A DNA stretch of 25,524 nucleotides from CAYHKY01 sp964357355 (GTDB taxonomy: Bacteria; Patescibacteriota; Microgenomatia; UBA10105): assembly GCA_964357355.1 (NCBI GenBank), contig CAYHKY010000011.1:1-25524 (forward strand). The letters are read 5' to 3'. Each line of letters opens with the position of its first letter. Within the stretch, counting starts at the first letter, position 1. The position numbers and the translations under genes were made by a program. The notes under the pieces are model-generated. The model was not told the DNA's origin. It saw only the letters and a list, made by a program, of their open reading frames with translations, and made no database searches. Shown piece after piece: positions 15,550 to 22,553 of this stretch.

Positions 15550-16418
15550 AAACTTTGTTGTTTCTTAATTTCAATTAGGCCATCTGTAAATGATCTCAAA
15601 TGTACCCCTAAGGCAGATATTTTATCATTTCGTAGTCTAAGCGTATAGGGTCGAGTTGCACGATTTTTGTAAAAATTTTCTATATTAGTCGATTTTACTA
15701 AATTTTTATTATAACCAAGGTGCTTGGCAATTTCGAGGGCTGCGGCAAACGGCGTCAACGAAGATGAGCCCACCGCATGATAAATTCCTGAGAGATTATG
15801 TTCAATTAAATATTTAACCGCAACAGCTATGTCATCGATCAGTGTAGGGGTAAATACATGATCAGACAAAACTGCCACTTCCTGATTTTGGGATAATTTG
15901 GCAGCGATGGCATGTAACCAATCTTTTTTTACGGGATTTTGTGCCCTATATGGATAAGCAATGCGGACGACTAAATTTTGATGATTGGTCAAAATAAGTT
16001 TTTCACCTTCATATTTGGTTTCACCATACCAATTAAGCGGGTTTGGCTTATCATTCTCTGTATACACATCAAGCCTGCCATCAAACACAAAATCAGTAGA
16101 AATATAAAGCACCCGCTTGTCGTATTTATGGGCTGCTACAACAATATTTTTTGTGCCTTGTACATTAATTTTCCAGGCGGCACCTTCATTACCAAAAGGT
16201 CTATCTTTTTCGCACCCATCGACATCTGCTTTGGCCGCCAAATGCAGCACCCACAAAGCCTTGCTATTTCGGAAATGCGATTCTATCGCTACTGAATCAG
16301 TTATATCAACACCGGTTTCGTAACTTAAATCTTGAAACTCAAACGTATCACTTAGTAATTCAATAATCCGTGTCCCCACTAAACCTGACAGTCCTGTACC
16401 CAATAAAGGAATTTTCAT
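15546..16418 (-). CDS. rmlD: dTDP-4-dehydrorhamnose reductase
   Basis: 290 residues, a normal length. The N-terminal nucleotide motif reads GTGLSGLVG (7-15). LHLAAKADVDGCE, ISTDFVFDG and YGETKYEGE (Tyr131/Lys135) are RmlD hallmarks. It catalyses the last step to dTDP-L-rhamnose with NAD(P)H. With rmlA, rmlB and an rmlC-like cupin upstream, a complete set for dTDP-rhamnose is present. It is separated from rmlB by about 150 bases of repeat-rich DNA and overlaps ugd. Confidence 0.9.
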   Translation of the reverse strand: MKIPLLGTGLSGLVGTRIIELLSDTFEFQDLSYETGVDITDSVAIESHFRNSKALWVLHLAAKADVDGCEKDRPFGNEGAAWKINVQGTKNIVVAAHKYDKRVLYISTDFVFDGRLDVYTENDKPNPLNWYGETKYEGEKLILTNHQNLVVRIAYPYRAQNPVKKDWLHAIAAKLSQNQEVAVLSDHVFTPTLIDDIAVAVKYLIEHNLSGIYHAVGSSSLTPFAAALEIAKHLGYNKNLVKSTNIENFYKNRATRPYTLRLRNDKISALGVHLRSFTDGLIEIKKQQSL

Positions 16419-16445
16419 ATTTTTATACCCGTCTTACGCTGGTTT

Positions 16446-16524
16446 GTCCCGATTTAATCGGGACTAAAGCAGCTTAGTCCATTCGACATTGCTCAGGACT
16501 AATACTGAGCTTGTCGAAGTATTA
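16446..16524. repeat. Cluster of dispersed palindromes between rmlB and rmlD
   Basis: Three inverted repeats occur in succession: GTCCCGAT/ATCGGGAC (16446-16464), AGTCC/GGACT around 16476-16500, and TAATACT/AGTATTA (16500-16524) enclosing GAGCTTGTCGA. The last resembles the CTTCGACAAGCTCAGT repeat widely seen in bacterial genomes. No gene is seen in 16419-16567. No T-run follows, so a terminator role is not supported. Confidence 0.6.
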
Positions 16525-16567
16525 GAGGGGTATATGGCCGGAACAATTTCTAGTATGTAGGCTATAT

Positions 16568-17578
16568 CTATATACCGTACTGTTTTTTATAGTAATGCTT
16601 ATATTCACCGTTTTTTACATGTAACCACCACCCTTGATGGGTTTGATACCAATCAATAGTTTTACGAAGATATGCATCAAAGTCATGAAGTGGCTTCCAA
16701 CCTATTTCAGTTTTTATTTTTGTCCAATCTATTGCATATCGCCTGTCATGACCCGGACGGTCTTTAACAAAATCTATTATTGATTCTTCATGACCCATAA
16801 GTTTTACAATTTTTCGGATGATGTCTATATTGGAGATGTCCTTGGTGAGTCCGCCTACACAATAAGTCTCCCCTGATTTTCCTTTATTGAGCACCATGTC
16901 TATTGCCCGGCAATGGTCTTCAACAAATAACCAATCGCGGACATATAATCCATCTCCATACACGGGCACTTTAACTCCTTCCAAAATATTGGTTATCGTA
17001 AGCGGAATAAGTTTCTCAGGATGTTGATATGGACCGTAGTTATTGGAGCAATTGGTGATTGTAATAGGTAAATTATAGGTGTGAAAATACGCTCTAACTA
17101 AATGATCAGATCCTGCTTTGCTCGCTGCATAAGGACTTCTGGGACAATATTGTGTTGTTTCCTTAAATTTTTGCGAAGTGTTCAACTCCAGTGAACCAAA
17201 TACTTCATCAGTCGAGATATGATGAAATCGTTTCACTTTATTTTTGAGCGCTGCATCCAAAATGATTTGAGTCCCTAAGACATTGGTTTTCGCAAAAACT
17301 GCCGGATCAGTTATCGAACGATCAACATGTGACTCTGCAGCAAAGTGAACAACAACTTCAACTCCTTGAAATGCCGATTCGACCTGAGAAACATCGGTAA
17401 TATCGCCTTGTATGAAAGTATAACGGAAGTTGTTCTCCGCATCTTTCAAGTTTTCCAAATTTCCAGCATAAGTAAGCGCATCAAAATTCACCACTTCGTC
17501 ATTTGGGTGATTTTTCAACCAATATAAAATAAAATTTGCGCCGATAAATCCGGCACCCCCAGTCACAAGAAGTTTCAT
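16568..17578 (-). CDS. rmlB: dTDP-glucose 4,6-dehydratase
   Basis: 336 residues, the usual RmlB length. Visible motifs are GGAGFIG (7-13), FAAESHVDRSI, the catalytic trio in STDEVFG (Thr123, Asp124, Glu125), Tyr150/Lys154 in YAASK, NNYGPYQHPEKLIP and DRPGHDRRYAID. It converts dTDP-glucose to dTDP-4-keto-6-deoxyglucose using bound NAD. It is third in the rmlA, rmlC-like, Nudix, rmlB order, with a repeat-bearing gap on each side. Confidence 0.95.
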   Translation of the reverse strand: MKLLVTGGAGFIGANFILYWLKNHPNDEVVNFDALTYAGNLENLKDAENNFRYTFIQGDITDVSQVESAFQGVEVVVHFAAESHVDRSITDPAVFAKTNVLGTQIILDAALKNKVKRFHHISTDEVFGSLELNTSQKFKETTQYCPRSPYAASKAGSDHLVRAYFHTYNLPITITNCSNNYGPYQHPEKLIPLTITNILEGVKVPVYGDGLYVRDWLFVEDHCRAIDMVLNKGKSGETYCVGGLTKDISNIDIIRKIVKLMGHEESIIDFVKDRPGHDRRYAIDWTKIKTEIGWKPLHDFDAYLRKTIDWYQTHQGWWLHVKNGEYKHYYKKQYGI

Positions 17579-17585
17579 AATGGTT

Positions 17586-17633
17586 GTAAGTTGTAGGTTG
17601 CCCGCCTGCCGACGAGGCAGGTAAGTTGTAGGT
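17586..17633. repeat. GC-rich hairpin flanked by 13-nt direct repeats
   Basis: GTAAGTTGTAGGT occurs at 17586-17598 and again at 17621-17633. Between them, and sharing one base with the second copy, lies the palindrome CCTGCC-GACGA-GGCAGG (17605-17621). The hairpin is much more GC-rich than its surroundings. The layout looks like a small mobile palindrome with a target duplication, between the Nudix gene and rmlB. Confidence 0.6.
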
Positions 17634-17641
17634 AAATCATA

Positions 17642-18109
17642 TTACACAAGAAATGGGATCGGGAATGGTTGTCTTCGATACTTCAAATATAATTTGATCG
17701 TTTCTCCGTGATCAAATGCCAATTCTTCAAGTCGAAGATTTTCAATCGGTATCCATTCAACTTTGGAAGACTCGGAATCGCCTGCCGATTCCTGTTGTAA
17801 TGGTTTAATGATAAATTCTAATGCCACATTTTGACGGTCTTCTTTTGGACGATTCGGGTTGGTATTAATCCGAAATAGTTTTATTATTTTTCCTTTCCAT
17901 CCTGTTTCTTCCTTCAATTCGCGTAAAATCCCCATAGATGCGGTTTCATCCCGATCCAAAAATCCGCCCGGCAATGCCCATTTTCCGGTTTCCAGAATAT
18001 CTCCCGCTCGTTTCTCAAGAAGTAGTTTATTATCTTTTTCCACTATCGCGTGAAGCACTACATGACGAAACGAGGCTTTTCCCCCATCTTCAAAAGTACA
18101 GCTGAGCAT
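17642..18109 (-). CDS. Nudix hydrolase
   Basis: 155 residues. A complete Nudix box GX5EX7REUXEEXGU begins at Gly49 (GFLDRDE ... RELKEETGW) and binds the metal that supports pyrophosphate cleavage of a nucleoside-diphosphate-linked compound. WALPGGF precedes it, as in ADP-ribose and MutT-like enzymes. The ATG directly follows the stop of the rmlC-like gene, so it belongs to the sugar operon. It may trim a sugar nucleotide or act in housekeeping; the substrate is not recognisable. Confidence 0.85.
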   Translation of the reverse strand: MLSCTFEDGGKASFRHVVLHAIVEKDNKLLLEKRAGDILETGKWALPGGFLDRDETASMGILRELKEETGWKGKIIKLFRINTNPNRPKEDRQNVALEFIIKPLQQESAGDSESSKVEWIPIENLRLEELAFDHGETIKLYLKYRRQPFPIPFLV

Positions 18110-18529
18110 TTACTTTATAATTCCTTTCTTCAACTCCTCATCCGTATAGTCCACCTGTTCGTCTTTGAGACTAGGGTCATAGGGCGGATCGGGGTAATTA
18201 ATCAACCAACCTTCTTCTGATCCTTCATTCAAAAGTCCTGTAGGGACATTTTTTGGAATCGTTAAGCTGTCACCAACTTTCAAAATATGCCGTTCGAATT
18301 TTTCGTTAATAAACAAAATGATCGTCATGATGCCTTTGAGACATACATATCGTGCCGCCCTGATTTTATGTAAATGATAACCTTTAAAAGCTCGCGGCAA
18401 TGCAGCGGAAAGATACGCAACCGTTTTATTCCCGTCTTTGAAAAGTTCCATGAGAAATCCATTTTCCTTGCCCTCTAAATCATAGGTTGTGACTTTTTTA
18501 GCAGAACTTTTATAAACTTGTGTGATCAT
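18110..18529 (-). CDS. rmlC: Cupin, dTDP-4-dehydrorhamnose 3,5-epimerase-like
   Basis: 139 residues, shorter than standard RmlC (about 180). A single cupin fold is suggested, with GYHLHK (His52, His54) where RmlC has its catalytic His, KGIMTIILF, VGDSLTIPKNVPTG and a tail NYPDPPYDPSLKDE that matches the end of RmlC proteins. The canonical RGLH motif is absent, so this is a divergent member; FdtA/WxcM-type sugar isomerases are an alternative. Its place between rmlA and rmlB supports the epimerase step of dTDP-rhamnose synthesis. It begins 4 bases after the rmlA stop, with AGGAAAT upstream. Confidence 0.65.
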   Translation of the reverse strand: MITQVYKSSAKKVTTYDLEGKENGFLMELFKDGNKTVAYLSAALPRAFKGYHLHKIRAARYVCLKGIMTIILFINEKFERHILKVGDSLTIPKNVPTGLLNEGSEEGWLINYPDPPYDPSLKDEQVDYTDEELKKGIIK

Positions 18530-18533
18530 AAAG

Positions 18534-19274
18534 TTATTGATTTCCTGTTCTTATAAGTTCTGCAACTAAATTATTCGCTCTCAAAAGTTCATCAAAACTT
18601 GTTCCCGCATCTACCCACCAACCCTTCATTACTTCACACGTCATGGTCCCATCTTTGACATAGGCATTGTTTAGATCAGTCACTTCTAGTTCACCGCGTG
18701 CTGAAGGTTTCAATGATCTAATAAACTCATAGACACGCTTGTCATACATATAAATACCGGTTTGGGCGAGATCTGATTTGGGGTGTTCTGGCTTCTCTTC
18801 TATCGATATCACTTTGCCGTTTTTGTTCAATTCTATTACCCCGTATTGTTTGCTTTCTGTGGGCATCCGTTTTGCAAACACCTTTGCACCGACAGTCTGC
18901 TTTTCGAAGTTAACTGTAGCTTGATATAAATCATGCGTAAACAAATTGTCTCCCAGAACTACCATAATTTTTTCCCGCCCCGAAAAATCTTCCGCTAAAG
19001 AAATTGCTTGAGAAATACCACCACCTGCATCATCCTGAATGGCATAAGATAATTTCAATCCAAAATCTTTACCGGATTTTAAGAGATTAATAAAGTGAGG
19101 TAGATGTTCGGCAGAACTAGTTATAAGCACTTCCAAAATTTTAGCTCGTTGCATCGACTCAAGCGCATAAAATATCATTGGTTTATTATAGATGGGAAGA
19201 AGATGTTTATTTGTCACCCACGTCAATGGCCGAAGTCGAGTTGCTTTGCCACCTGCCAATATCAAACCTTTCAT
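18534..19274 (-). CDS. rmlA: Glucose-1-phosphate thymidylyltransferase (short form)
   Basis: 246 residues, of the short nucleotidyltransferase class rather than the roughly 290-residue E. coli form. N-terminal signature LILAGGKATRLRPLT (5-18) with the catalytic lysine region NKHLLPI (Lys23), then VVLGDNLF, QYGVIEL, IEEKPEHPKSDLA and TGIYMYD. It makes dTDP-glucose from glucose 1-phosphate and dTTP, the first step of the rhamnose branch. It is the first gene of the sugar operon; UDP-glucose or other NDP-sugar use cannot be excluded without modelling. Confidence 0.88.
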   Translation of the reverse strand: MKGLILAGGKATRLRPLTWVTNKHLLPIYNKPMIFYALESMQRAKILEVLITSSAEHLPHFINLLKSGKDFGLKLSYAIQDDAGGGISQAISLAEDFSGREKIMVVLGDNLFTHDLYQATVNFEKQTVGAKVFAKRMPTESKQYGVIELNKNGKVISIEEKPEHPKSDLAQTGIYMYDKRVYEFIRSLKPSARGELEVTDLNNAYVKDGTMTCEVMKGWWVDAGTSFDELLRANNLVAELIRTGNQ

Positions 19275-19275
19275 A

Positions 19276-19554
19276 TCAATATACGTTAGATAGGAGAGTC
19301 CACATTATAGTTATCCCTAAAAGAGCAATACTAGCGTATTCTATCACAATTTTCCAATGGAGATCACGATCATATAAATGGTGGAAAACTCCCCATAATA
19401 GATAAGTCAGCGCCGTCACCGCGCCAATTTGAAACTGAGCCGAGGCATTCCCTGTACTTTTTACGAAGGCGAAAAAGCACGTGAGCATCAGAAGCAATAA
19501 AATCGTATATTGCTGCGTATGAAAATGCCGGTGGTGTTTTTTTAGTACATGCAT
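19276..19554 (-). CDS. Small hypothetical membrane protein
   Basis: 92 residues from the ATG at 19552-19554. This start is chosen because AAGGAGGTG (19565-19573) lies 10 bases before it; a longer reading from 19599 would put the Shine-Dalgarno inside the coding region. It has a His/Lys-rich N-terminus (KKHHRHFHTQ), then three hydrophobic segments at about residues 17-33, 41-56 and 68-88. The 3' end of the CAP-domain gene lies 28 bases upstream, so the two are probably cotranscribed. It stops 1 base before rmlA. I do not recognise a family. Confidence 0.6.
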   Translation of the reverse strand: MHVLKKHHRHFHTQQYTILLLLMLTCFFAFVKSTGNASAQFQIGAVTALTYLLWGVFHHLYDRDLHWKIVIEYASIALLGITIMWTLLSNVY

Positions 19555-19582
19555 ATTTCTTTTACACCTCCTTACTTTTAGA

Positions 19583-20551
19583 TTACAAAATGACACCAAA
19601 AGACATTACCCATACAATCCCGGTTATAACAAATAAAAATGACAAGTGTGCAAGTGTTTTTCCGCCAATACGATACACTTTATTTCGCCAAATATAAAGT
19701 GCGTCAGAAACCATAATAATCATAAGTATTGTGGTCAACACAAAAATAATCTGCTTGGAAACATGAGGAAGGTCAAAAAGCGGATTTTTTGCCACTGACT
19801 TAGATTGAGCAATTAGAACCGGAGGCATTGAAGGTTGAACTTCGCTAACCATAATCGGTGAAGATATCGGACTTGTTTGGGGAATAAGTGTCGGTTGGGT
19901 GACTTCCGGAGTTTGCGCAAGTACCTGATCGGTTGCAATTGAAGGTTTTATTTCTGCCTGCCTCGTGTTTTGGACAGCCGTAAGTTGAGTTAATCGTTTG
20001 CCAAACATTTGCACAACCAATGTAGTTTCTTCACCGTTTAAGACTCCATTGACAACCGCAAAACCTATATCCTGGTAATCACCCCGCAACAAGTTCTCTC
20101 GATGTGTTGGTGAATTCACCCATGCTTCAACTACGCCTTGAGAATCAGAGAAATTTTTTGCTAAATTTTCTCCCGCTACTACATATGCATAACCTGCACC
20201 GTTAATGAAATCCCAGGGTGTTGTGCCGTCGGGAGCCGTATGAGACCAATACCCGTTTGCAAACATATGGGCAGCTTTCTTGGCAGCAGCTTGAGATAGT
20301 TGATTATCCAATCTGAGTCCGCCTACTCCTGTTCCTGAACGTTTTTGATTGGTAATATTTAGTAATTGTTCCACGTTTATATCTGTTGCGTACCCCAAGA
20401 TATCTGGATCAACTTTGTGAGTTATTCTGATGGTTTGGCTAAACAGAAAAAGAAGGATTACATAAAATGCTATAAAATCATGGTGCAGGATTCTTGCACG
20501 AAAATTATTTGTGTGATGGGGTGTAAATAAATGTCGGATAAGAAAAAACAT
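19583..20551 (-). CDS. CAP (SCP/PR-1-like) domain protein with C-terminal membrane helices
   Basis: 322 residues. A hydrophobic segment at about 24-42 is a signal anchor. The CAP domain covers about 60-185: NQKRSGTGVGGLRLD, YWSHTAPDG (His104), AGENLA (Glu128), and W-NSPTHRENLL (His150), the conserved cavity residues. A Pro/Thr/Ser-rich linker (about 195-255) follows, then two membrane helices near 267-287 and 300-320. Bacterial CAP proteins are secreted and of uncertain function. Here the domain should be held outside the cell between membrane anchors. No strong Shine-Dalgarno precedes the ATG. Confidence 0.85.
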   Translation of the reverse strand: MFFLIRHLFTPHHTNNFRARILHHDFIAFYVILLFLFSQTIRITHKVDPDILGYATDINVEQLLNITNQKRSGTGVGGLRLDNQLSQAAAKKAAHMFANGYWSHTAPDGTTPWDFINGAGYAYVVAGENLAKNFSDSQGVVEAWVNSPTHRENLLRGDYQDIGFAVVNGVLNGEETTLVVQMFGKRLTQLTAVQNTRQAEIKPSIATDQVLAQTPEVTQPTLIPQTSPISSPIMVSEVQPSMPPVLIAQSKSVAKNPLFDLPHVSKQIIFVLTTILMIIMVSDALYIWRNKVYRIGGKTLAHLSFLFVITGIVWVMSFGVIL

Positions 20552-20604
20552 ATGTCTGTCTTCTTAGATTACCGCGAGTGCAGCTTGAAACGCAAGTATA
20601 GAAT

Positions 20605-21546
20605 TTATGTCCAGTAGGGATGTTTGATAAAGTGGTATGCGCCGTTGACTGCAACAGCTGCCGATCCTGTGGCTATTGTGATGCGTTTATATAATCCAGC
20701 CGGCACAATAATATCACCGCAAGCAAAGATTCCCGGTATATTCGTGTGCATATTTTTATCAACTGCCACGGCCTGATTTTCAACATGAATTCCAATTGTC
20801 GCAAGAAATGTTTTATTAAGTTCCACGCCTATGCAAATAATTACCATGTCTGCCGAAAGGATACTTTTGGCTCCTGAGTCACGTACTATTTCTACACTTT
20901 CCAAGTGTTCTGACCCGTTGAAAGCACTCACAGTTGCTCCCTTATAAAAAGGAATTGATAAATCAATTGCCTGAGCAACTGTCTTTTCCTGGGCACGAAA
21001 TTCGCTCTTGCGATGCACCACTGTAACCGCCGCACCAAGTTGGGCTGCGCACACCGCAGTTTCCATAGCCGTATCACCGCCTCCAACAATAACAATGCGT
21101 TTACCTGTAAACTTACCTTCAGGAAGACCGCCATACCAGATACCTTTTTGGTCAAAATCCTGTTCTAATGGCACATGTAACTTCCGAGGTATGAAATACC
21201 CCATTCCTGTAGCCAGGATGATCGATCGGCCTTTGTATATTGAAGATGAGCTGCTGAGTGAATAATAATTGTTAGTTTTTTCTATTTTTTCGATTGGTGT
21301 ATGCATCACAATTTTGACATTAAGACTCAACGCATGTGCCAACATTTTATTAGCCAATTCTTTTCCTTTGATTTTTGAATAAGAAGGATAATCGTAAATT
21401 TCCTTATCACCATATATAAATGAAGGTTGACCACCAGGTGTTTGAGCTTCAATAACTACTGTTATCAGTTTTCGCTCCTGCGCATATATTGCAGCTGCCA
21501 ACCCGGCAGGTCCCGCACCTACAATAATCAAATCATATATATCCAT
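20605..21546 (-). CDS. TrxR-like flavoprotein, probably ferredoxin/flavodoxin-NADP reductase
   Basis: 313 residues with the two-domain FAD/NADPH fold of thioredoxin reductase: FAD motif GAGPAG (10-15), TPGGQ, ILATGMG, NADPH motif GGGDTA (155-160), HRKSEFRAQE (178-187) and FACGD. The CxxC redox pair expected near residues 135-140 is absent; the sequence reads IWYGGLPEG. Without the disulfide it cannot act as a standard thioredoxin reductase. The pattern fits the YumC-type ferredoxin/flavodoxin-NADP reductases. It stands between the CAP gene and a strong terminator; no redox partner is seen nearby. Confidence 0.75.
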   Translation of the reverse strand: MDIYDLIIVGAGPAGLAAAIYAQERKLITVVIEAQTPGGQPSFIYGDKEIYDYPSYSKIKGKELANKMLAHALSLNVKIVMHTPIEKIEKTNNYYSLSSSSSIYKGRSIILATGMGYFIPRKLHVPLEQDFDQKGIWYGGLPEGKFTGKRIVIVGGGDTAMETAVCAAQLGAAVTVVHRKSEFRAQEKTVAQAIDLSIPFYKGATVSAFNGSEHLESVEIVRDSGAKSILSADMVIICIGVELNKTFLATIGIHVENQAVAVDKNMHTNIPGIFACGDIIVPAGLYKRITIATGSAAVAVNGAYHFIKHPYWT

Positions 21547-21579
21547 ATAGTCATCATAACTAATTTGCGGGCTAAAAAG

Positions 21580-21609
21580 AATCCCCTCCGACGATTATCG
21601 GAGGGGATT
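21580..21609 (-). terminator. Rho-independent terminator after the repeat-protein gene
   Basis: A near-perfect stem (12 bp) AATCCCCTCCGA / TCGGAGGGGATT around a 6-base loop. On the minus strand it is followed by TTCTTTTT. It lies about 50 bases after the stop of the repeat-protein gene and before the flavoprotein gene. Confidence 0.9.
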
Positions 21610-21617
21610 TCTCTTGA

Positions 21618-21634
21618 TCCGCCTCTCCGGCGGA
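21618..21634. repeat. Small GC-rich hairpin TCCGCC/GGCGGA
   Basis: A 6-bp stem with a TCTCC loop, upstream of the terminator on the minus strand. It resembles the short GC-rich dispersed hairpins seen elsewhere in the window (for example at 17605-17621). Confidence 0.5.
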
Positions 21635-21657
21635 CAAAACTATGAAGGACTATTGAG

Positions 21658-22251
21658 TTACAAATTATTTGATCCACCTGTCACGTCCACAGTCGCTGTG
21701 TTTGTGACTTTACCAGTATCCTGATTTACAGTACCACCGGTATTATCATTTGTATCGTTTTTACCTGTAGTCCCTTTAAGCGTTCCCGTAACATTAGCTT
21801 TGGTCTTGGCTTTTTGTTTGACCTTTTGCTTCTTTATTTTTTTAACAGTCACGCTGTTTTGGGTATTACTACCATTATTAGCAACCGTAACCGCCGCAGT
21901 ATTACTTCCTTCTTCACCGCAGCAACACGCTGGTACTTCGGCTGTGTTGTCACCACCTAACACGGTGACATTGGCAGTGTTTGATACATCTCCCGTATTT
22001 ACTGTTACGCCTGAACCGGTATTACCGTTGGCATTATTTTCACCTGAATTACCTGTGAGTGTCAGGTTAACAGTGGCATCGGTTTTATTTTTTTGTGAGA
22101 CGTATTGTTTACACTTCACTTTTACATCAACTGTATTAGTTGCACCTGTGCCGTTACCTGTAACATCCACTGTCACATCTGCAAATATCGGCATGGCACT
22201 TCCCAAAAGAAGTGACCCTGTCACAAACCCTGTTACAATTTTTTTCCACAT
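21658..22251 (-). CDS. Secreted Asn/Thr/Gly-rich repeat protein
   Basis: 197 residues from the ATG at 22249-22251, chosen because AAAGGAGGTG (22261-22270) ends 9 bases before it; a GTG four codons earlier overlaps the Shine-Dalgarno. A signal peptide ends near AMPIFA (residues 19-24). The mature protein has two imperfect repeats: Q-x-N-K-T-x-A-x-V-N-L...ANGNTG...TGDVSNTANVTV-x-GG-N, and a second ending NDNTG...TGKVTNTATVDVTGGSNN. Between them are a CCC triplet and a very basic KKIKKQKVKQK stretch. The alternating V/T/N pattern suggests beta-sheet or beta-solenoid structure. The same repeat is inserted in the LTD domain of the signal-peptidase fusion next door. Function unknown; a structural surface protein is likely. 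Confidence 0.75.
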   Translation of the reverse strand: MWKKIVTGFVTGSLLLGSAMPIFADVTVDVTGNGTGATNTVDVKVKCKQYVSQKNKTDATVNLTLTGNSGENNANGNTGSGVTVNTGDVSNTANVTVLGGDNTAEVPACCCGEEGSNTAAVTVANNGSNTQNSVTVKKIKKQKVKQKAKTKANVTGTLKGTTGKNDTNDNTGGTVNQDTGKVTNTATVDVTGGSNNL

Positions 22252-22260
22252 ATTTTTATT

Positions 22261-22378
22261 CACCTCCTTTAGAAGCTCTTAATGAGCTTCCGCGAATTTA
22301 GAGCTTCTTAAGTCCGCCGAAGTGAGCATTCGGCTGCATGGACGTAGACCATGAGACGAATTCGAACGTAGGAGGACT
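22261..22378 (-). ncRNA. Structured 5' leader of the repeat-protein gene (possible cis-regulatory RNA)
   Basis: Read on the minus strand, AGTCC (22374-22378) can pair with GGACT (22311-22315) to close a multi-branched structure. Inside are CATGG/CCATG (22337-22353) and GCCGAA/TTCGGC (22316-22334), plus the palindrome CGAATTCG. Next come two copies of GAAGCTC (22301-22307 and 22284-22290) that compete for one GAGCTTC (22272-22278), directly before the AAAGGAGGTG ribosome-binding site. I do not recognise it as a known riboswitch class. Function is inferred from layout only. Confidence 0.4.
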
Positions 22379-22429
22379 CTCATCGGAAACTCTGAACGAT
22401 TCCCACTTTTCTAATAAAACTAAAAAGCG

Positions 22430-22459
22430 GGAGAATTTAGAGTTTCTCTAATTCTCCAA
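22430..22459 (-). terminator. Second, weaker terminator-like hairpin
   Basis: Stem GGAGAATT/AATTCTCC with an added AGAG/CTCT extension and one bulge. On the minus strand it is followed by CGCTTTTTAGTTTTATT. It lies immediately downstream of the first terminator, making a probable tandem pair. The rest of the 302-base gap 22252-22553 holds the terminators and leader described here and no gene. Confidence 0.55.
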
Positions 22460-22500
22460 AAAAAACGGAAACGACACCCCCAGTGTCTATCTCCGTTTAC
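22460..22500 (-). terminator. Rho-independent terminator after the signal-peptidase fusion gene
   Basis: Outer stem AAACGGA/TCCGTTT and inner stem GACAC/GTGTC with a small internal loop, followed on the minus strand by a run of eight T (22460-22467). It lies about 55 bases after the stop of the signal-peptidase-LTD gene. Confidence 0.8.
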
Positions 22501-22553
22501 GGTCAATAGATTACAAGCGTATTTCGCATTCGCCAATTTGGCACTCTCAATAT

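Noticed and set aside
16446..16524. Terminator between rmlB and rmlD
   Set aside because: The stems are not followed by a T-run on the minus strand; they look like dispersed repeats.
20605..21546. Thioredoxin reductase (trxB)
   Set aside because: The CxxC redox pair is missing and the surrounding motifs match ferredoxin/flavodoxin-NADP reductases.
21658..22263. GTG start at 22263 for the repeat protein
   Set aside because: The GTG is part of the AAAGGAGGTG ribosome-binding site, so the ATG four codons later is the better start.
21800..22282. 160-residue reading frame on the plus strand
   Set aside because: It is the antisense of the secreted repeat protein, its low-complexity composition mirrors the repeats, and it has no ribosome-binding site or family match.
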